This document shows, one piece after another, positions 15,915-25,081 of a stretch of DNA of 64,000 bases (position 1 is its first letter; every line of letters begins with the position of its first letter). This stretch comes from Streptococcus oralis (GTDB lineage: Bacteria; Bacillota; Bacilli; Lactobacillales; Streptococcaceae). Location: the NCBI RefSeq assembly GCF_019334565.1, contig NZ_CP079724.1, forward strand, positions 62,001 to 126,000, given 5' to 3'. Both the position numbers and the translations under genes were made by a program. The notes beneath the pieces were generated by a model. It was given only the letters and a program-made list of their open reading frames with translations, ran no database searches and was not told the DNA's origin.

Positions 15915-16538
15915 ATGGATAAGACTGTTTTTGAATCGTTTGAAGATTACTTAGAAGAAGCGAATTACCCTCAAGGAAAGAAAAAAATCATGCAGGCAGC
16001 AGTGGATCTCATATCAACTAGGAGTTACCATGGGACCTCAACTCTTCACATAGCTGAGCGTGCTGGACTAAGCCAGGCAACTTTGTTTAAGTATTTTAAG
16101 ACGAAGGATGATCTACTGACGGCTATTTTACATCCTGTAGTCCCAAGCATTTTCGGTAGTTTTTTTGAGGAACTCTTAGCTTTTGAAACGACAGAAGAGA
16201 GGGTTCGTTATCTCGTCCACGATCGTATGAGCTATCTCAAAAAAAATCGTGCTTTGATGAAAATCATTCTGCAGGAGAGTTTTTCAAATAAGAAACTAAA
16301 AAATGAACAGATTTTTATCTGGAATGCTATTCAAGATAAACTTCGAGTGCTTCATAAGGAATTGCTGGCAGATCCACGTGTAAATCCAGAGTTAACGAGT
16401 CCTCAAATGGTTCGTATTTGTGTTGGTCCATTGTTGGCTTACTTCGCTCAGCTTTATATCGTTAGCGATAATGGAGAAATAAAAGAGGAAGACTTAGACT
16501 TATTAGAAAAACAGATTTTAGGTGGTTTGTGGAAATAA
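15915..16538 (+). CDS. TetR-family repressor of the ABC exporter
   Basis: A 207-residue regulator with an N-terminal HTH at about residues 22-66 (KIMQAAVDLISTRSYHGTST, HIAERAGLSQATLFKYFKTK, DDLLTAIL) and an all-helical ligand domain. It lies 40 bp after the permease gene on the same strand. Its likely targets are the two GTGAGT-N4-ACTCAC sites at the operon promoter. The inducer is unknown and probably exported by the ABC system. Confidence 0.93.
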   Translation: MDKTVFESFEDYLEEANYPQGKKKIMQAAVDLISTRSYHGTSTLHIAERAGLSQATLFKYFKTKDDLLTAILHPVVPSIFGSFFEELLAFETTEERVRYLVHDRMSYLKKNRALMKIILQESFSNKKLKNEQIFIWNAIQDKLRVLHKELLADPRVNPELTSPQMVRICVGPLLAYFAQLYIVSDNGEIKEEDLDLLEKQILGGLWK

Positions 16539-16587
16539 GGGGGTTCTAGAAGAACTAAGGTTTATTTACCTGACCTTCAAACAAGAT

Positions 16588-16629
16588 AAAAAAGACATGT
16601 TCTGCTTATTTCAGATTCATGTCTTTTTT
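16588..16629 (+). terminator. Bidirectional terminator between tetR and the threonine aldolase gene
   Basis: AAAAAAGACATG and CATGTCTTTTTT, 12-bp perfect stem with an 18-base loop, lying between convergent genes. Confidence 0.88.
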
Positions 16630-16650
16630 GTTGTTGGATTTGATATGTAT

Positions 16651-17697
16651 TTATAACTCCTCAATCACCTTGCATAAGGCTTCTACATCTTCTTTTTGAC
16701 TAGACCAGGCGGTCGCAAAACGGATGACGGTATGCTTATCATCATATTTTTCCCAGTAAGAGAAAATCACTTTTTGAGACAAGTTTTTCATCTGTTCATC
16801 ATTTACAATACAAAAGACTTGATTGGTTGGATTTTCAAAATAAAGGGGGAGGCCAGCATTTTTACAAGCTAGACGAATTTGGTTGGCATAGGAAATCGCA
16901 TCTTCGCCAATCGTTTGATAGAGCTTGTCTTTAAACAATTCGTCAAATTGAATGCCGAGAAGTCTTCCTTTGGCTAGAAGGGCGCCGTGTTGTTTGATAA
17001 TGGTGGTCATGTGAGGAAGGAGTTGAGGATTAGGGATAACGACTGCTTCCCCGAGAAGAGCGCCACATTTGGTACCACCGATGTAGAATGCGTCGCATAA
17101 GTTAGTCAAATCAGCAAGACTGACATCATTTTCAGGACAGACAAGTGCGTAAGCAAGACGAGCACCATCTACGAAGAGTTTGACATTCTTTTCCTTACAA
17201 ACCTGAGAAATAGCTTCTAATTCTGCTTTGGAATAAAGGGTTCCGAGTTCAGTTGGTTGAGAGAGATAGACCATTCCTGGCATGACCATATGCTCATGAT
17301 TTTTATCAGCCCAATAATTTTCAATGGTTTCTTTAATTTGCTGGGCAGTCAATTTTCCATCTGTTCCCTCTAGTTCGAGTACCTTGTGACCTCCAAATTC
17401 GATAGCACCAGCCTCATGAACGCTGATATGACCAGTTTTTGTAGCAATCACCCCTTGGTAAGATTGGAGAAGACTGTCAATCATGACTTGGTTGGTCTGG
17501 GTTCCACCGGCAAGAAAATGGACAGCTGCCTGCGGACAAGCGCAGGCTTTTCGGATGCTTTCAACAGCACTGGCACTAATCGAATCGTTCCCATATCCGC
17601 TCATTTCCATTTCATTGGTTTCCATGATTCGTTTGAGAATCGCAGGATGTGCTCCTTGAAGATAATCATTTGCAAAATTTAGAGTTTTGTTTGTCAT
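16651..17697 (-). CDS. ltaE: Low-specificity L-threonine aldolase
   Basis: A 348-residue PLP enzyme that cleaves L-threonine/allo-threonine to glycine and acetaldehyde. NDSISASAVESIRKACACPQ, the glycine-rich FLAGGTQTNQ, HISVHEAGAIEFGGHKV, FVDGARLAYAL (the Asp that binds the PLP nitrogen) and the PLP-lysine motif YIGGTKCGALLGEAVV are in the family order. Start taken at the ATG at 17697 (MTNKTLNF) with AGAGG upstream; the longer frame adds nine residues without a ribosome site. A LysR gene is divergently transcribed from the same 118-bp gap. Confidence 0.92.
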   Translation of the reverse strand: MTNKTLNFANDYLQGAHPAILKRIMETNEMEMSGYGNDSISASAVESIRKACACPQAAVHFLAGGTQTNQVMIDSLLQSYQGVIATKTGHISVHEAGAIEFGGHKVLELEGTDGKLTAQQIKETIENYWADKNHEHMVMPGMVYLSQPTELGTLYSKAELEAISQVCKEKNVKLFVDGARLAYALVCPENDVSLADLTNLCDAFYIGGTKCGALLGEAVVIPNPQLLPHMTTIIKQHGALLAKGRLLGIQFDELFKDKLYQTIGEDAISYANQIRLACKNAGLPLYFENPTNQVFCIVNDEQMKNLSQKVIFSYWEKYDDKHTVIRFATAWSSQKEDVEALCKVIEEL

Positions 17698-17815
17698 AAG
17701 AGACCTCTTTCTTGATTGATACATTCATTGTACAAGAAATATATTCATTACACAAACGTCAAAAAATCATATAAACTATGATAAAATGGAATAGATAAAA
17801 GAAAAGGAGTGAAAA

Positions 17816-18706
17816 ATGGACGCAAGTAAGTGCCAGGCAGTTCTAATCGCTAGTGAAACAGGTTCTTTTTCAGCTGCAGCAGAACAACTCAATTATACTC
17901 AGTCAGGGATTACGAGAATGATTTCGAGTTTGGAAGAAGAATTAGAATTTTCCTTGTTTATCCGCAGTAAAAAAGGAGTTCGCTTGACGGAGAATGGGAA
18001 ATTGATGTTGCCTTATTTCAGAGAAATCGTTGAATCCAGTCAGATTGCGCAAGAGATGAGTGATGATATAAAAGGTGTCGTTCGTGGCTCCATCACGATT
18101 GCCTGCTACTTTAGTGTATCTTCTATGTGGATGCCTCGTCTTTTAAAAGTTTTTTCAGAGAGCTATCCCAATATCCAGATTAAGTTGTTGGAGGGTGGGA
18201 ATAAGGAAATAGCTAAGTGGTTAGCAGAAAAATCTGTCGATATCTGTTTATGTGCAGAACCTCAAGACAAGACGAACTATAGTTGGGAAGAACTCTATCG
18301 GGACCCACTTCTTGTTTGGCTCCCCAAAAATCATCCTAAGGCTAGACAAGCTCAATACGAGATAAAGGATTTGGAGGCAGAGGAGTTTATACATACCTTG
18401 CCTGGGCAAGATACAGACCAGGATAGATTAATTGAGAAAGAAAATCTAAATTTAAAAACACGGTTTACAACAAAAGACGGCTTTACGACCTATCAGTTAG
18501 TAAAAGCAGGTTTAGGAGTGAGTTTTAATCAGGCTATGATCGCACAAGATTGGAAAGAAGATGTAGTGCAGTTACCTCTAACCCCACCACGTTTTGTCTC
18601 GCTGGGCCTGGCTTTGCCAAAACAGAAACCAACCTCTCCAGCGGTGCAACGCTTTCTCAAGTGCATGGAAGAGGAGTTTTCTGGCTTGGTAAACCCAACT
18701 CCTTGA
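17816..18706 (+). CDS. LysR-family transcriptional regulator
   Basis: A 296-residue LysR regulator. The N-terminal winged HTH reads SGSFSAAAEQLNYTQSGITR with the normal ETGSFS start, followed by the LEEELEFSLFIRSKKGVRLT wing; the rest is the periplasmic-binding-like effector domain (about 90-290). AAAAGGAGTG lies before the ATG. It faces the threonine aldolase gene head-to-head, so control of that gene is the simplest reading. The next gene follows after 49 bp. Confidence 0.92.
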   Translation: MDASKCQAVLIASETGSFSAAAEQLNYTQSGITRMISSLEEELEFSLFIRSKKGVRLTENGKLMLPYFREIVESSQIAQEMSDDIKGVVRGSITIACYFSVSSMWMPRLLKVFSESYPNIQIKLLEGGNKEIAKWLAEKSVDICLCAEPQDKTNYSWEELYRDPLLVWLPKNHPKARQAQYEIKDLEAEEFIHTLPGQDTDQDRLIEKENLNLKTRFTTKDGFTTYQLVKAGLGVSFNQAMIAQDWKEDVVQLPLTPPRFVSLGLALPKQKPTSPAVQRFLKCMEEEFSGLVNPTP

Positions 18707-18755
18707 CACTCCGTCAGCTTTTGATACAATAGTACAAAATTAGAGGAGGTGGGCT

Positions 18756-19520
18756 ATGATTCAGAAGCATGCGATTCCCATTTTAGAGTTTGATGACAAT
18801 CCCCAAGCGGTCCTTATGCCGAATCACGAGGGTTTAGACTTAAAGTTGCCAAAGAAGTGTATCTATGCATTTTTGGAGGAGGAGATTGACCGCTACGCTC
18901 AGGAAGTAGGAGCGGACTGTATTGGTGAGTTCGTTTCGGCCACCAAGACTTATCCGGTCTACGTCATCAATTACAAGGGCGAGGAGATTTGTCTGACCCA
19001 GGCGCCCGTAGGCTCTGCCCCAGCGGCCCAGTTTATGGATTGGTTGATTGGCTATGGTGTGGAGCAAATCATTTCCACTGGAACCTGTGGCGTCCTAGCC
19101 GATATAGAGGAGAATGCCTTTCTCGTCCCTGTTCGCGCTTTGCGAGATGAGGGGACCAGCTACCACTATGTGGCGCCTTCTCGTTATATGGAGATGCAGA
19201 TTGAGGCTGTCTCTGCTATTGAGCAAGTCTTGGAGCAAAGAGGCATTCCTTACGAGGAGGTCATGACATGGACGACAGATGGTTTTTATCGAGAGACGGC
19301 TGAAAAGGTTGCCTATCGTAAGGAAGAAGGCTGTGCTGTTGTGGAGATGGAGTGCTCGGCTCTTGCGGCAGTAGCTCAGCTACGTGGAGTTGTCTGGGGA
19401 GAGTTGCTCTTTACCGCAGATTCCTTGGCGGATCTAGACAACTACGACAGTCGTGACTGGGGCTCAGAAGCTTTTGATAAGGCACTCGAACTCTGTCTTG
19501 CCATTGTGCACCACATGTGA
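18756..19520 (+). CDS. Nucleoside phosphorylase-family protein (PNP/UDP)
   Basis: A 254-residue protein of the PNP/UDP phosphorylase superfamily. The phosphate/ribose signatures are visible: QAPVGSAPAAQFMDWLIGYGVE, ISTGTCGVLADIE and VVEMECSALAAVAQLRGV, where MEC corresponds to the ribose-binding Met-Glu pair. It would cleave a nucleoside with phosphate. I recall a related gene just before the Trk genes in pneumococcus. AGAGGAGG lies before the ATG. The ktrB promoter begins at its stop codon. Base specificity is not evident. Confidence 0.85.
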   Translation: MIQKHAIPILEFDDNPQAVLMPNHEGLDLKLPKKCIYAFLEEEIDRYAQEVGADCIGEFVSATKTYPVYVINYKGEEICLTQAPVGSAPAAQFMDWLIGYGVEQIISTGTCGVLADIEENAFLVPVRALRDEGTSYHYVAPSRYMEMQIEAVSAIEQVLEQRGIPYEEVMTWTTDGFYRETAEKVAYRKEEGCAVVEMECSALAAVAQLRGVVWGELLFTADSLADLDNYDSRDWGSEAFDKALELCLAIVHHM

Positions 19521-19538
19521 GTGTTCTGACTGTTTTTA

Positions 19539-19553
19539 TGGTAGAATGTAGTT
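19539..19553 (+). promoter_or_regulatory. Extended -10 promoter of ktrB, leaderless type
   Basis: TG-G-TAGAAT (19539-19547) ends 6 nt before the ATG at 19554. Transcription starting about 7 nt after the -10 box would begin at the ATG itself. No ribosome site lies between 19525 and 19553. Confidence 0.6.
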
Positions 19554-20933
19554 ATGTTATTCAAATCTTTTTTGGAAAAAATCAAGACGATACTGGGACG
19601 CTTGTCGCCAGCCCGTCGCATCTTTTTAAGTTTTGCCCTAGTAATCTTCTTGGGTTCTCTCCTTTTAAGTCTCCCCTTTGTGCAAGCAGAAACGTCACAA
19701 GCGACCTACTTTGACCATCTCTTTACGACCGTGTCCATGGTCTGTGTGACAGGGCTCTTTACCCAGCCGGTAGCCTCTACTTACAATATATGGGGCCAGC
19801 TGATTTGCATGCTCTTGATCCAGATCGGTGGATTGGGGCTTATGACCTTTATCGGAATCTTTTATATCCAAGGCAAGCAAAAGCTCAGTCTTCGTGGTCG
19901 TGAGACTATTCAAGAAAGTTTCAGTTATGGAGAAACCCAGTCTCTAAAGGATTTCATTCGTTCAATCTTTCTGACGACTTTTCTAGTGGAAGGGATCGGT
20001 GCCTTTCTCTTGAGTTTCCGCTTTATTCCTGAATTTGGCTGGGGGCGAGGGATTCTAACCTCTATCTTTTTGGCTGTTTCAGCTTTCTGCAATGCTGGAT
20101 TTGATAATTTTGGAAGTACGAGTTTGCTAGCCTTTCAAACGGATACCTTGATCAATCTAGTGATTGCAGGATTGATTATCACGGGGGGGCTAGGATTTAT
20201 GGTCTGGTTTGACCTAGCGACCCAGTTTGGGAAAAAGAAAAAACGCCGTCTGCGTTTCCATACCAAGTTGGTTCTCTTTTTAACGGCGGGAATTTTACTC
20301 TTTGGAACCGTATCGACTTTGTTCATCGAGTGGAATAATCCTGGGACGATCGGAAATCTCAGCGCTCCAGAGAAATTGCTGGTTAGTTTCTTCCAGACCG
20401 TCAGCATGAGAACGGCAGGCTTTGCTTCCATTGACTACACCCAGGCTAGACCAGTTACCTTACTGATCTACATTTTGCAGATGTTTCTGGGCGGGGCACC
20501 AGGAGGGACAGCAGGGGGGCTCAAGATTACGACCTTCTTTGTCTTGTTGGTCTTTGCTCGTAGCGAACTATTGGGCTTGCCTCATGCCAATGTGGCTCGG
20601 AGGACCATTGAACCCCGAACCGTGCAAAAATCTTTCAGTGTCTTTATTATCTTCTTGCTAACTTTCTTGCTGGGCTTGATTCTACTAGGGATAACAGCAG
20701 AGGGAAATCCGCGCTTCATCTACCTCATGTTTGAGACCATTTCAGCCCTTGCGACAGTTGGAGTGACGGCAAATTTAACACCGGAGCTAGGCAAGATAGC
20801 CCTCAGCATCGTTATGCTGCTGATGTTTATCGGCCGTATTGGTCCCTTGACACTACTGGTCAGTGTAGCGGAATACCAGCCAGACAAGAAAGACACGATT
20901 CACTATATGAAAGCAGATATCACTATCGGATAA
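19554..20933 (+). CDS. ktrB: Potassium uptake channel subunit KtrB/TrkH
   Basis: A 459-residue membrane protein with four pseudo-repeats of the M1-P-M2 type. Selectivity-loop glycines are visible: SMVCVTGLF, SAFCNAGFDN, SMRTAGFASID and ALATVGVTANL. The loop of the third repeat (GGAPGGTAGGLKITT) is the gating loop region. Length fits KtrB. It lies directly before the regulatory NAD/ATP-binding subunit gene, with which it forms the Ktr complex. It lacks a Shine-Dalgarno sequence and may be translated from a leaderless message. Confidence 0.94.
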   Translation: MLFKSFLEKIKTILGRLSPARRIFLSFALVIFLGSLLLSLPFVQAETSQATYFDHLFTTVSMVCVTGLFTQPVASTYNIWGQLICMLLIQIGGLGLMTFIGIFYIQGKQKLSLRGRETIQESFSYGETQSLKDFIRSIFLTTFLVEGIGAFLLSFRFIPEFGWGRGILTSIFLAVSAFCNAGFDNFGSTSLLAFQTDTLINLVIAGLIITGGLGFMVWFDLATQFGKKKKRRLRFHTKLVLFLTAGILLFGTVSTLFIEWNNPGTIGNLSAPEKLLVSFFQTVSMRTAGFASIDYTQARPVTLLIYILQMFLGGAPGGTAGGLKITTFFVLLVFARSELLGLPHANVARRTIEPRTVQKSFSVFIIFLLTFLLGLILLGITAEGNPRFIYLMFETISALATVGVTANLTPELGKIALSIVMLLMFIGRIGPLTLLVSVAEYQPDKKDTIHYMKADITIG

Positions 20934-20946
20934 GAAAGGAAGAACG

Positions 20947-21612
20947 ATGTCAGATCGGACAATTGGAATTTTAGGTTTGGGAATTTTTGGGAGCAGTGTT
21001 TTGGCTGCCCTAGCCAAGCATGACATGAATATTATTGCTATTGATGACCACGAGGAACGCATTAATCAATTTGAACCTGTGCTGGCGCGTGGGGTAGTTG
21101 GAGATATCACGGATGAAGAACTCCTTCTATCAGCGGGGATTGACACTTGTGATACCGTAGTTGTCGCAACGGGTGAAAATCTGGAGTCCAGTGTTCTCGC
21201 GGTTATGCACTGCAAGAGTCTAGGAGTGCCGACTGTTATTGCCAAGGTCAAAAGTCATACAGCTAAAAAGGTTCTAGAAAAAATTGGCGCAGACGCAGTC
21301 ATCTCACCAGAGTTTGAAATGGGGCGCTCATTGGCGCAGACCATCCTCTTTCATAACAGCGTAGACGTCTTTCAGCTGGACAAGAATGTATCGATTGTCG
21401 AGATGAAAATCCCCCAATCATGGGTAGGTAAAAGCCTCAGTCAGTTGGATTTGCGTGGGCGATACAACCTCAACGTACTTGGTTTTCGTGCCTACGAAAA
21501 TGCTCCTCTGGATGTCCAATTCGGACCCAATGACCTTTTGCAGGCAGATGCCTACATCATGGCCGTCATTAATAACCAACATCTGGACACCCTAGCTGAA
21601 CTGAGTGAGTAG
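20947..21612 (+). CDS. ktrA: Potassium uptake regulatory subunit KtrA (RCK domain)
   Basis: A 221-residue cytoplasmic protein with an RCK-N Rossmann domain starting GILGLGIFGSSVLAALAKHDMNIIAIDDHEE (GxGxFG nucleotide loop and acidic end of strand 2) and an RCK-C domain (about 135-221). It binds nucleotides and gates KtrB. It is 13 bp after ktrB with AAGGAAG upstream, so the two form one operon. Confidence 0.94.
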   Translation: MSDRTIGILGLGIFGSSVLAALAKHDMNIIAIDDHEERINQFEPVLARGVVGDITDEELLLSAGIDTCDTVVVATGENLESSVLAVMHCKSLGVPTVIAKVKSHTAKKVLEKIGADAVISPEFEMGRSLAQTILFHNSVDVFQLDKNVSIVEMKIPQSWVGKSLSQLDLRGRYNLNVLGFRAYENAPLDVQFGPNDLLQADAYIMAVINNQHLDTLAELSE

Positions 21613-21676
21613 GAGAGGAAGGGTACTCTCTATCCCAATAATTAACGAGTCAATATAAGTATTTTATAAGAGGGAT

Positions 21677-21730
21677 TTAAGAAAAATTTTAACTTTTTCT
21701 TAATCCTTTTTAATTTTAGGAGATTATACT
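21677..21730 (+). promoter_or_regulatory. Upstream region of the PavB-like gene with a 10-bp inverted repeat
   Basis: TTAAGAAAAA (21677-21686) and TTTTTCTTAA (21694-21703) form a perfect inverted repeat with a 7-base spacer, upstream of a TATACT -10 box at 21725-21730. The position just before the -10 region suits an activator or repressor site. The left arm plus TTTAAC resembles, but does not match in spacing, a CiaR box (TTTAAG-N5-TTTAAG). Confidence 0.5.
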
Positions 21731-21767
21731 AGAGTCATCAAAAAAAGAAAACTCTAAGGAGAATCCT

Positions 21768-24302
21768 ATGAAATTCAATCCAAATCAGAGATATACTCGT
21801 TGGTCTATTCGCCGTCTCAGTGTAGGCGTTGCTTCAGTTGTTGTGGCTAGTGGCTTCTTTGTCCTAGTTGGTCAACCAAGTTCTGCGCGTGCTGATGTCG
21901 TCAATCCGACTCCTGCCCAAGTCGTGCCAGACGCTGCTTCGGTGAGTGAAAAGAGCGACTTACCAGCAGAGGTTCTCAAAAAAGCAGTCGATGTAGCTCT
22001 TCCTTCAGAACAGTCTATTCCAACACCTAAAGCAAGTGTGGATACCACAAGCTCTTCAGAAAAAGCGGACGCAACTGCTAAAGAGCCTGCAGTAGTGCCA
22101 AAAGAAGAAGTGCAAGCACAACCTGACTCTAAGAAACAAACAGAAGATGCAGTTAAACCTGTGGAAAGTCCTGCGTCTACAGTTTCTGGACAAGACCGTG
22201 AAGTCAGTGAAGCGCAACCAGCGACCACCCCAGCTGAAGTGCAAAAGGGTGTGGCCGACAACACCAAAGACACAGTAGATGTCCCAGCTAGTTACCTTGA
22301 CAAAGCCAATTTCCCAGGACCATTTACAGCTGGTGTCAATCAAGTCATTCCATACGAATTCTTCGCTGGTGACGGCATGTTGACTCGCCTGATCTTGAAA
22401 GCATCTGATAAGGCTCCATGGTCAGACAACGGTTCAGCTAAAAATCCCGCCCTTCCACCAGTAGAGAAATTGGGCAAAGGTCTTTACTTCTATGAAGTGG
22501 ATTTAGCAGGTACCCAAGGCAAATCTGACAAAGAGTTGCTTGATCTTTTAAAACAAAACGGCACGCAAAGCTATAAAGCTACTATCAAGGTGTACGGTGC
22601 AAAAGACGGCAAACCTGACTTAACTAATCTGGTAGCGACTAAAAATTTGGATGTCAACTTGAATAGTTTGACCACCCCAGCTGAAGTGCAAAAAGGTGTG
22701 GCTGACAATACAAAAGATACAGTAGATGTCCCAGCTAGTTACCTTGACAAAGCCAATTTCCCAGGACCATTTACAGCTGGTGTCAATCAAGTCATTCCAT
22801 ACGAGTTCTTTGCCGGTGACGGTATGTTAACACGCCTTATCTTGAAAGCATCCGACAAGGCTCCATGGTCAGACAATGGTTCAGCTAAAAATCCCGCTCT
22901 CCCACCAGTAGAGAAATTGGGCAAAGGCCTTTACTTCTACGAAGTGGATTTAGCAGGGACTCAAGGCAAATCTGACAAAGAGTTGCTTGATCTTTTAAAA
23001 CAAAATGGAACTCAAAGCTATAAAGCTACTATCAAGGTGTACGGTGCGAAAGACGGCAAGCCTGACTTAACTAATCTGGTAGCGACTAAAGATTTGACTG
23101 TTAATTTGAATGGTTCGACCACTCCAGCAGAAGTTCAAAAAGGTGTGGCTGACAACACCAAAGACACAGTAGATGTCCCAGCCACTTACTTGGAAAAGGC
23201 TAACTTCCCAGGACCATTCACAGCTGGTGTCAACCAAGTCATTCCATATGAATTCTTCGCTGGTGATGGCATGTTGACTCGCCTTATCTTGAAAGCATCT
23301 GATAAGGCTCCATGGTCAGACAATGGTTCAGCTAAAAATCTCGCTCTCCCACCAGTAGAGAAATTGGGCAAAGGTCTTTACTTCTACGAAGTAGACTTGG
23401 CCGGCACCCAAGGTAAATCTGATAAAGAGCTGCTTGACTTGTTGAAACAAAACGGCACACATAGCTATAAAGCTACCATCAAAGTGTACGGTGCGAAAGA
23501 TGGCAAACCTGACTTAACTAATCTGGTAGCGACTAAGGATTTAAATGTCAACTTGAATGGCTTGACCACACCAAATCAGGTTAAAGACTCTGTTGTGAAC
23601 AATGTCAAAGACATGATTGATGTTCCAGCTAGCTACCTTGATAAGGCTAAGGTTCCTGGACCTTTCTTGGCTGGTGTCAACCAAGTTATTCCGTACGAAG
23701 TTTTTGGTGGAGATGGTATGTTGACTCGCCTCTTGTTAAAAGCTTCAGACAAAGCTCCATGGTCAGACAACGGAACAGCTAAAAATCCTGCCCTATTGCC
23801 ACTTGAAGGCTTGGCTAAAGGTCAATATTTCTACGAAGTGGATTTGAATGGCAATACGGTTGGCAAAGATGGTCAGGCCTTGCTGGATCAACTTCGAGCT
23901 AACGGAACCCATACATATCTAGCTACTGTTAAAGTCTATGGATCTAAAGATGGCAAACCTGATTTGACCAATCTGATTGCTACTCGTCAAGTAACGATTC
24001 AGCTTCGTGGAAAAGAAATGGCGACAATACCATCTCAACAAGGTCAGATGAATACGAAGCCTTCTGAAACAGGCTCTACAGGTACGACTGAGGGTATGAT
24101 GGGTACAAATCACCATATGTCAGATATGAAAGTAGATCAACCAGCTTCTAGCCCAATGGCTAATATGATGAAAAAAGATGATAAAGCGATGTTACCAAAT
24201 ACTGGGGAAGCTAAAACGGCTACAGCTGGCCTTGGTATCTTTGGTCTAGCCTTGGCAGGTCTTGTTGGACTTTTGGGTTTGACAACCAAACGAGAAGATT
24301 AA
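21768..24302 (+). CDS. pavB: LPXTG surface adhesin with four SSURE repeats (PavB-like)
   Basis: An 844-residue cell-wall protein. The N-terminus has a YSIRK-type signal (RWSIRRLSVGVASVVVASG), then a Pro/Ala/Glu-rich stretch to about residue 150, four repeats of 149 codons (about residues 153-748), a Met-rich linker (MANMMKKDDKAM) and the sorting signal LPNTGEA with membrane helix and TKRED tail. The repeats match SSURE domains, which in pneumococcal PavB bind fibronectin and plasminogen. Repeats 1-3 are nearly identical; repeat 4 is diverged. It lies next to the two-component genes as pavB does next to TCS08. GGAGAATCCT lies before the ATG. Confidence 0.93.
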   Translation: MKFNPNQRYTRWSIRRLSVGVASVVVASGFFVLVGQPSSARADVVNPTPAQVVPDAASVSEKSDLPAEVLKKAVDVALPSEQSIPTPKASVDTTSSSEKADATAKEPAVVPKEEVQAQPDSKKQTEDAVKPVESPASTVSGQDREVSEAQPATTPAEVQKGVADNTKDTVDVPASYLDKANFPGPFTAGVNQVIPYEFFAGDGMLTRLILKASDKAPWSDNGSAKNPALPPVEKLGKGLYFYEVDLAGTQGKSDKELLDLLKQNGTQSYKATIKVYGAKDGKPDLTNLVATKNLDVNLNSLTTPAEVQKGVADNTKDTVDVPASYLDKANFPGPFTAGVNQVIPYEFFAGDGMLTRLILKASDKAPWSDNGSAKNPALPPVEKLGKGLYFYEVDLAGTQGKSDKELLDLLKQNGTQSYKATIKVYGAKDGKPDLTNLVATKDLTVNLNGSTTPAEVQKGVADNTKDTVDVPATYLEKANFPGPFTAGVNQVIPYEFFAGDGMLTRLILKASDKAPWSDNGSAKNLALPPVEKLGKGLYFYEVDLAGTQGKSDKELLDLLKQNGTHSYKATIKVYGAKDGKPDLTNLVATKDLNVNLNGLTTPNQVKDSVVNNVKDMIDVPASYLDKAKVPGPFLAGVNQVIPYEVFGGDGMLTRLLLKASDKAPWSDNGTAKNPALLPLEGLAKGQYFYEVDLNGNTVGKDGQALLDQLRANGTHTYLATVKVYGSKDGKPDLTNLIATRQVTIQLRGKEMATIPSQQGQMNTKPSETGSTGTTEGMMGTNHHMSDMKVDQPASSPMANMMKKDDKAMLPNTGEAKTATAGLGIFGLALAGLVGLLGLTTKRED
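22224..24011 (+). repeat. Four tandem SSURE-coding repeats (447 bp each for 1-3)
   Basis: Units start at 22224, 22671, 23118 and 23565, each at a Thr-Thr-Pro triplet. Units 1-3 are exactly 447 bp and nearly identical in protein; most changes are silent, with Ser/Thr and Asp/Glu swaps at PASYLDK versus PATYLEK in unit 3. Unit 4 is similar in length but differs throughout (VPGPFLAGVNQVIPYEVFGG). Confidence 0.95.
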
Positions 24303-24332
24303 GATTCAAATCACTTAAACATTAGAGAAAAT

Positions 24333-24366
24333 AGTGTTATACTAAAGCAAGTATAACACTGTTTTT
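24333..24366 (+). terminator. Hairpin between pavB and the response regulator gene
   Basis: AGTGTTATACT and AGTATAACACT, 11-bp perfect stem with a 6-base loop, followed by GTTTTT. It ends the pavB message; it lies only 17 bp before the next ATG, so it may also act as a leader or operator for the regulator genes. Confidence 0.75.
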
Positions 24367-24382
24367 ATCGAAGGAGTGTCAG

Positions 24383-25081
24383 ATGAAAAAGACAATTTTG
24401 CTGGTTGATGATGAGATAGATATTTTAGATATTCAAAACCGCTATCTTTTACAAGCAGGTTACGATGTTTTGGTCGCCCATGATGGTAAGGAGGGATTAG
24501 AACTTTTCAGAAAAAAATCTATCGACCTCATTATCACAGATATCATGATGCCCAATATGGATGGCTATGATTTTATCAGTGAAGTTCAGTATATCGCTCC
24601 GGATCAACCCTTCCTCTTTACAACTGCTAAGACAAGCGAACAGGATAAGATTTATGGATTAAGTTTGGGGGCAGATGATTTTATAGTCAAACCCTTTAGC
24701 CCACGCGAATTGGTTTTAAGAGTGAATAATATCTTGCGTCGCCTTAGCCGTGGAGGAGAGACAGAACAGATCGAGTTTGGTGACTTAGTGATCAACCATG
24801 TGACTCATGAGGTTCGCATTGGGGAGCAACCTTTGGAATTGACAGTAAAATCCTTTGAACTTCTATGGATATTAGCCAGCAATCCCGAGAGAGTCTTTTC
24901 AAAGACGGAACTTTACGAGAAGGTATGGCAAGAGGACTATGTGGATGATACCAATACACTCAATGTTCATATCCATGCTTTGAGGCAAGAGTTGACTAAG
25001 TATACAAATTCAAATGCTCCTACTATCAAAACTGTCTGGGGTTTGGGCTATAAGATGGAAAAACCAAGAGGTAGAAAATGA
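24383..25081 (+). CDS. OmpR-type response regulator (TCS08 RR-like)
   Basis: A 232-residue regulator. Receiver domain: acidic pair Asp9-Asp10, phospho-acceptor Asp53 in ITDIMMP, Thr/Lys in FTTAK and IVKPFS. The C-terminal winged helix (about 135-230) reads LELTVKSFELLWILASNPER and ends TIKTVWGLGYKME. Position between pavB and rpsD matches pneumococcal RR08, which is described as a SaeR-like regulator of adhesin genes including pavB. Its last codons overlap the kinase start (ATGA). Confidence 0.93.
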   Translation: MKKTILLVDDEIDILDIQNRYLLQAGYDVLVAHDGKEGLELFRKKSIDLIITDIMMPNMDGYDFISEVQYIAPDQPFLFTTAKTSEQDKIYGLSLGADDFIVKPFSPRELVLRVNNILRRLSRGGETEQIEFGDLVINHVTHEVRIGEQPLELTVKSFELLWILASNPERVFSKTELYEKVWQEDYVDDTNTLNVHIHALRQELTKYTNSNAPTIKTVWGLGYKMEKPRGRK

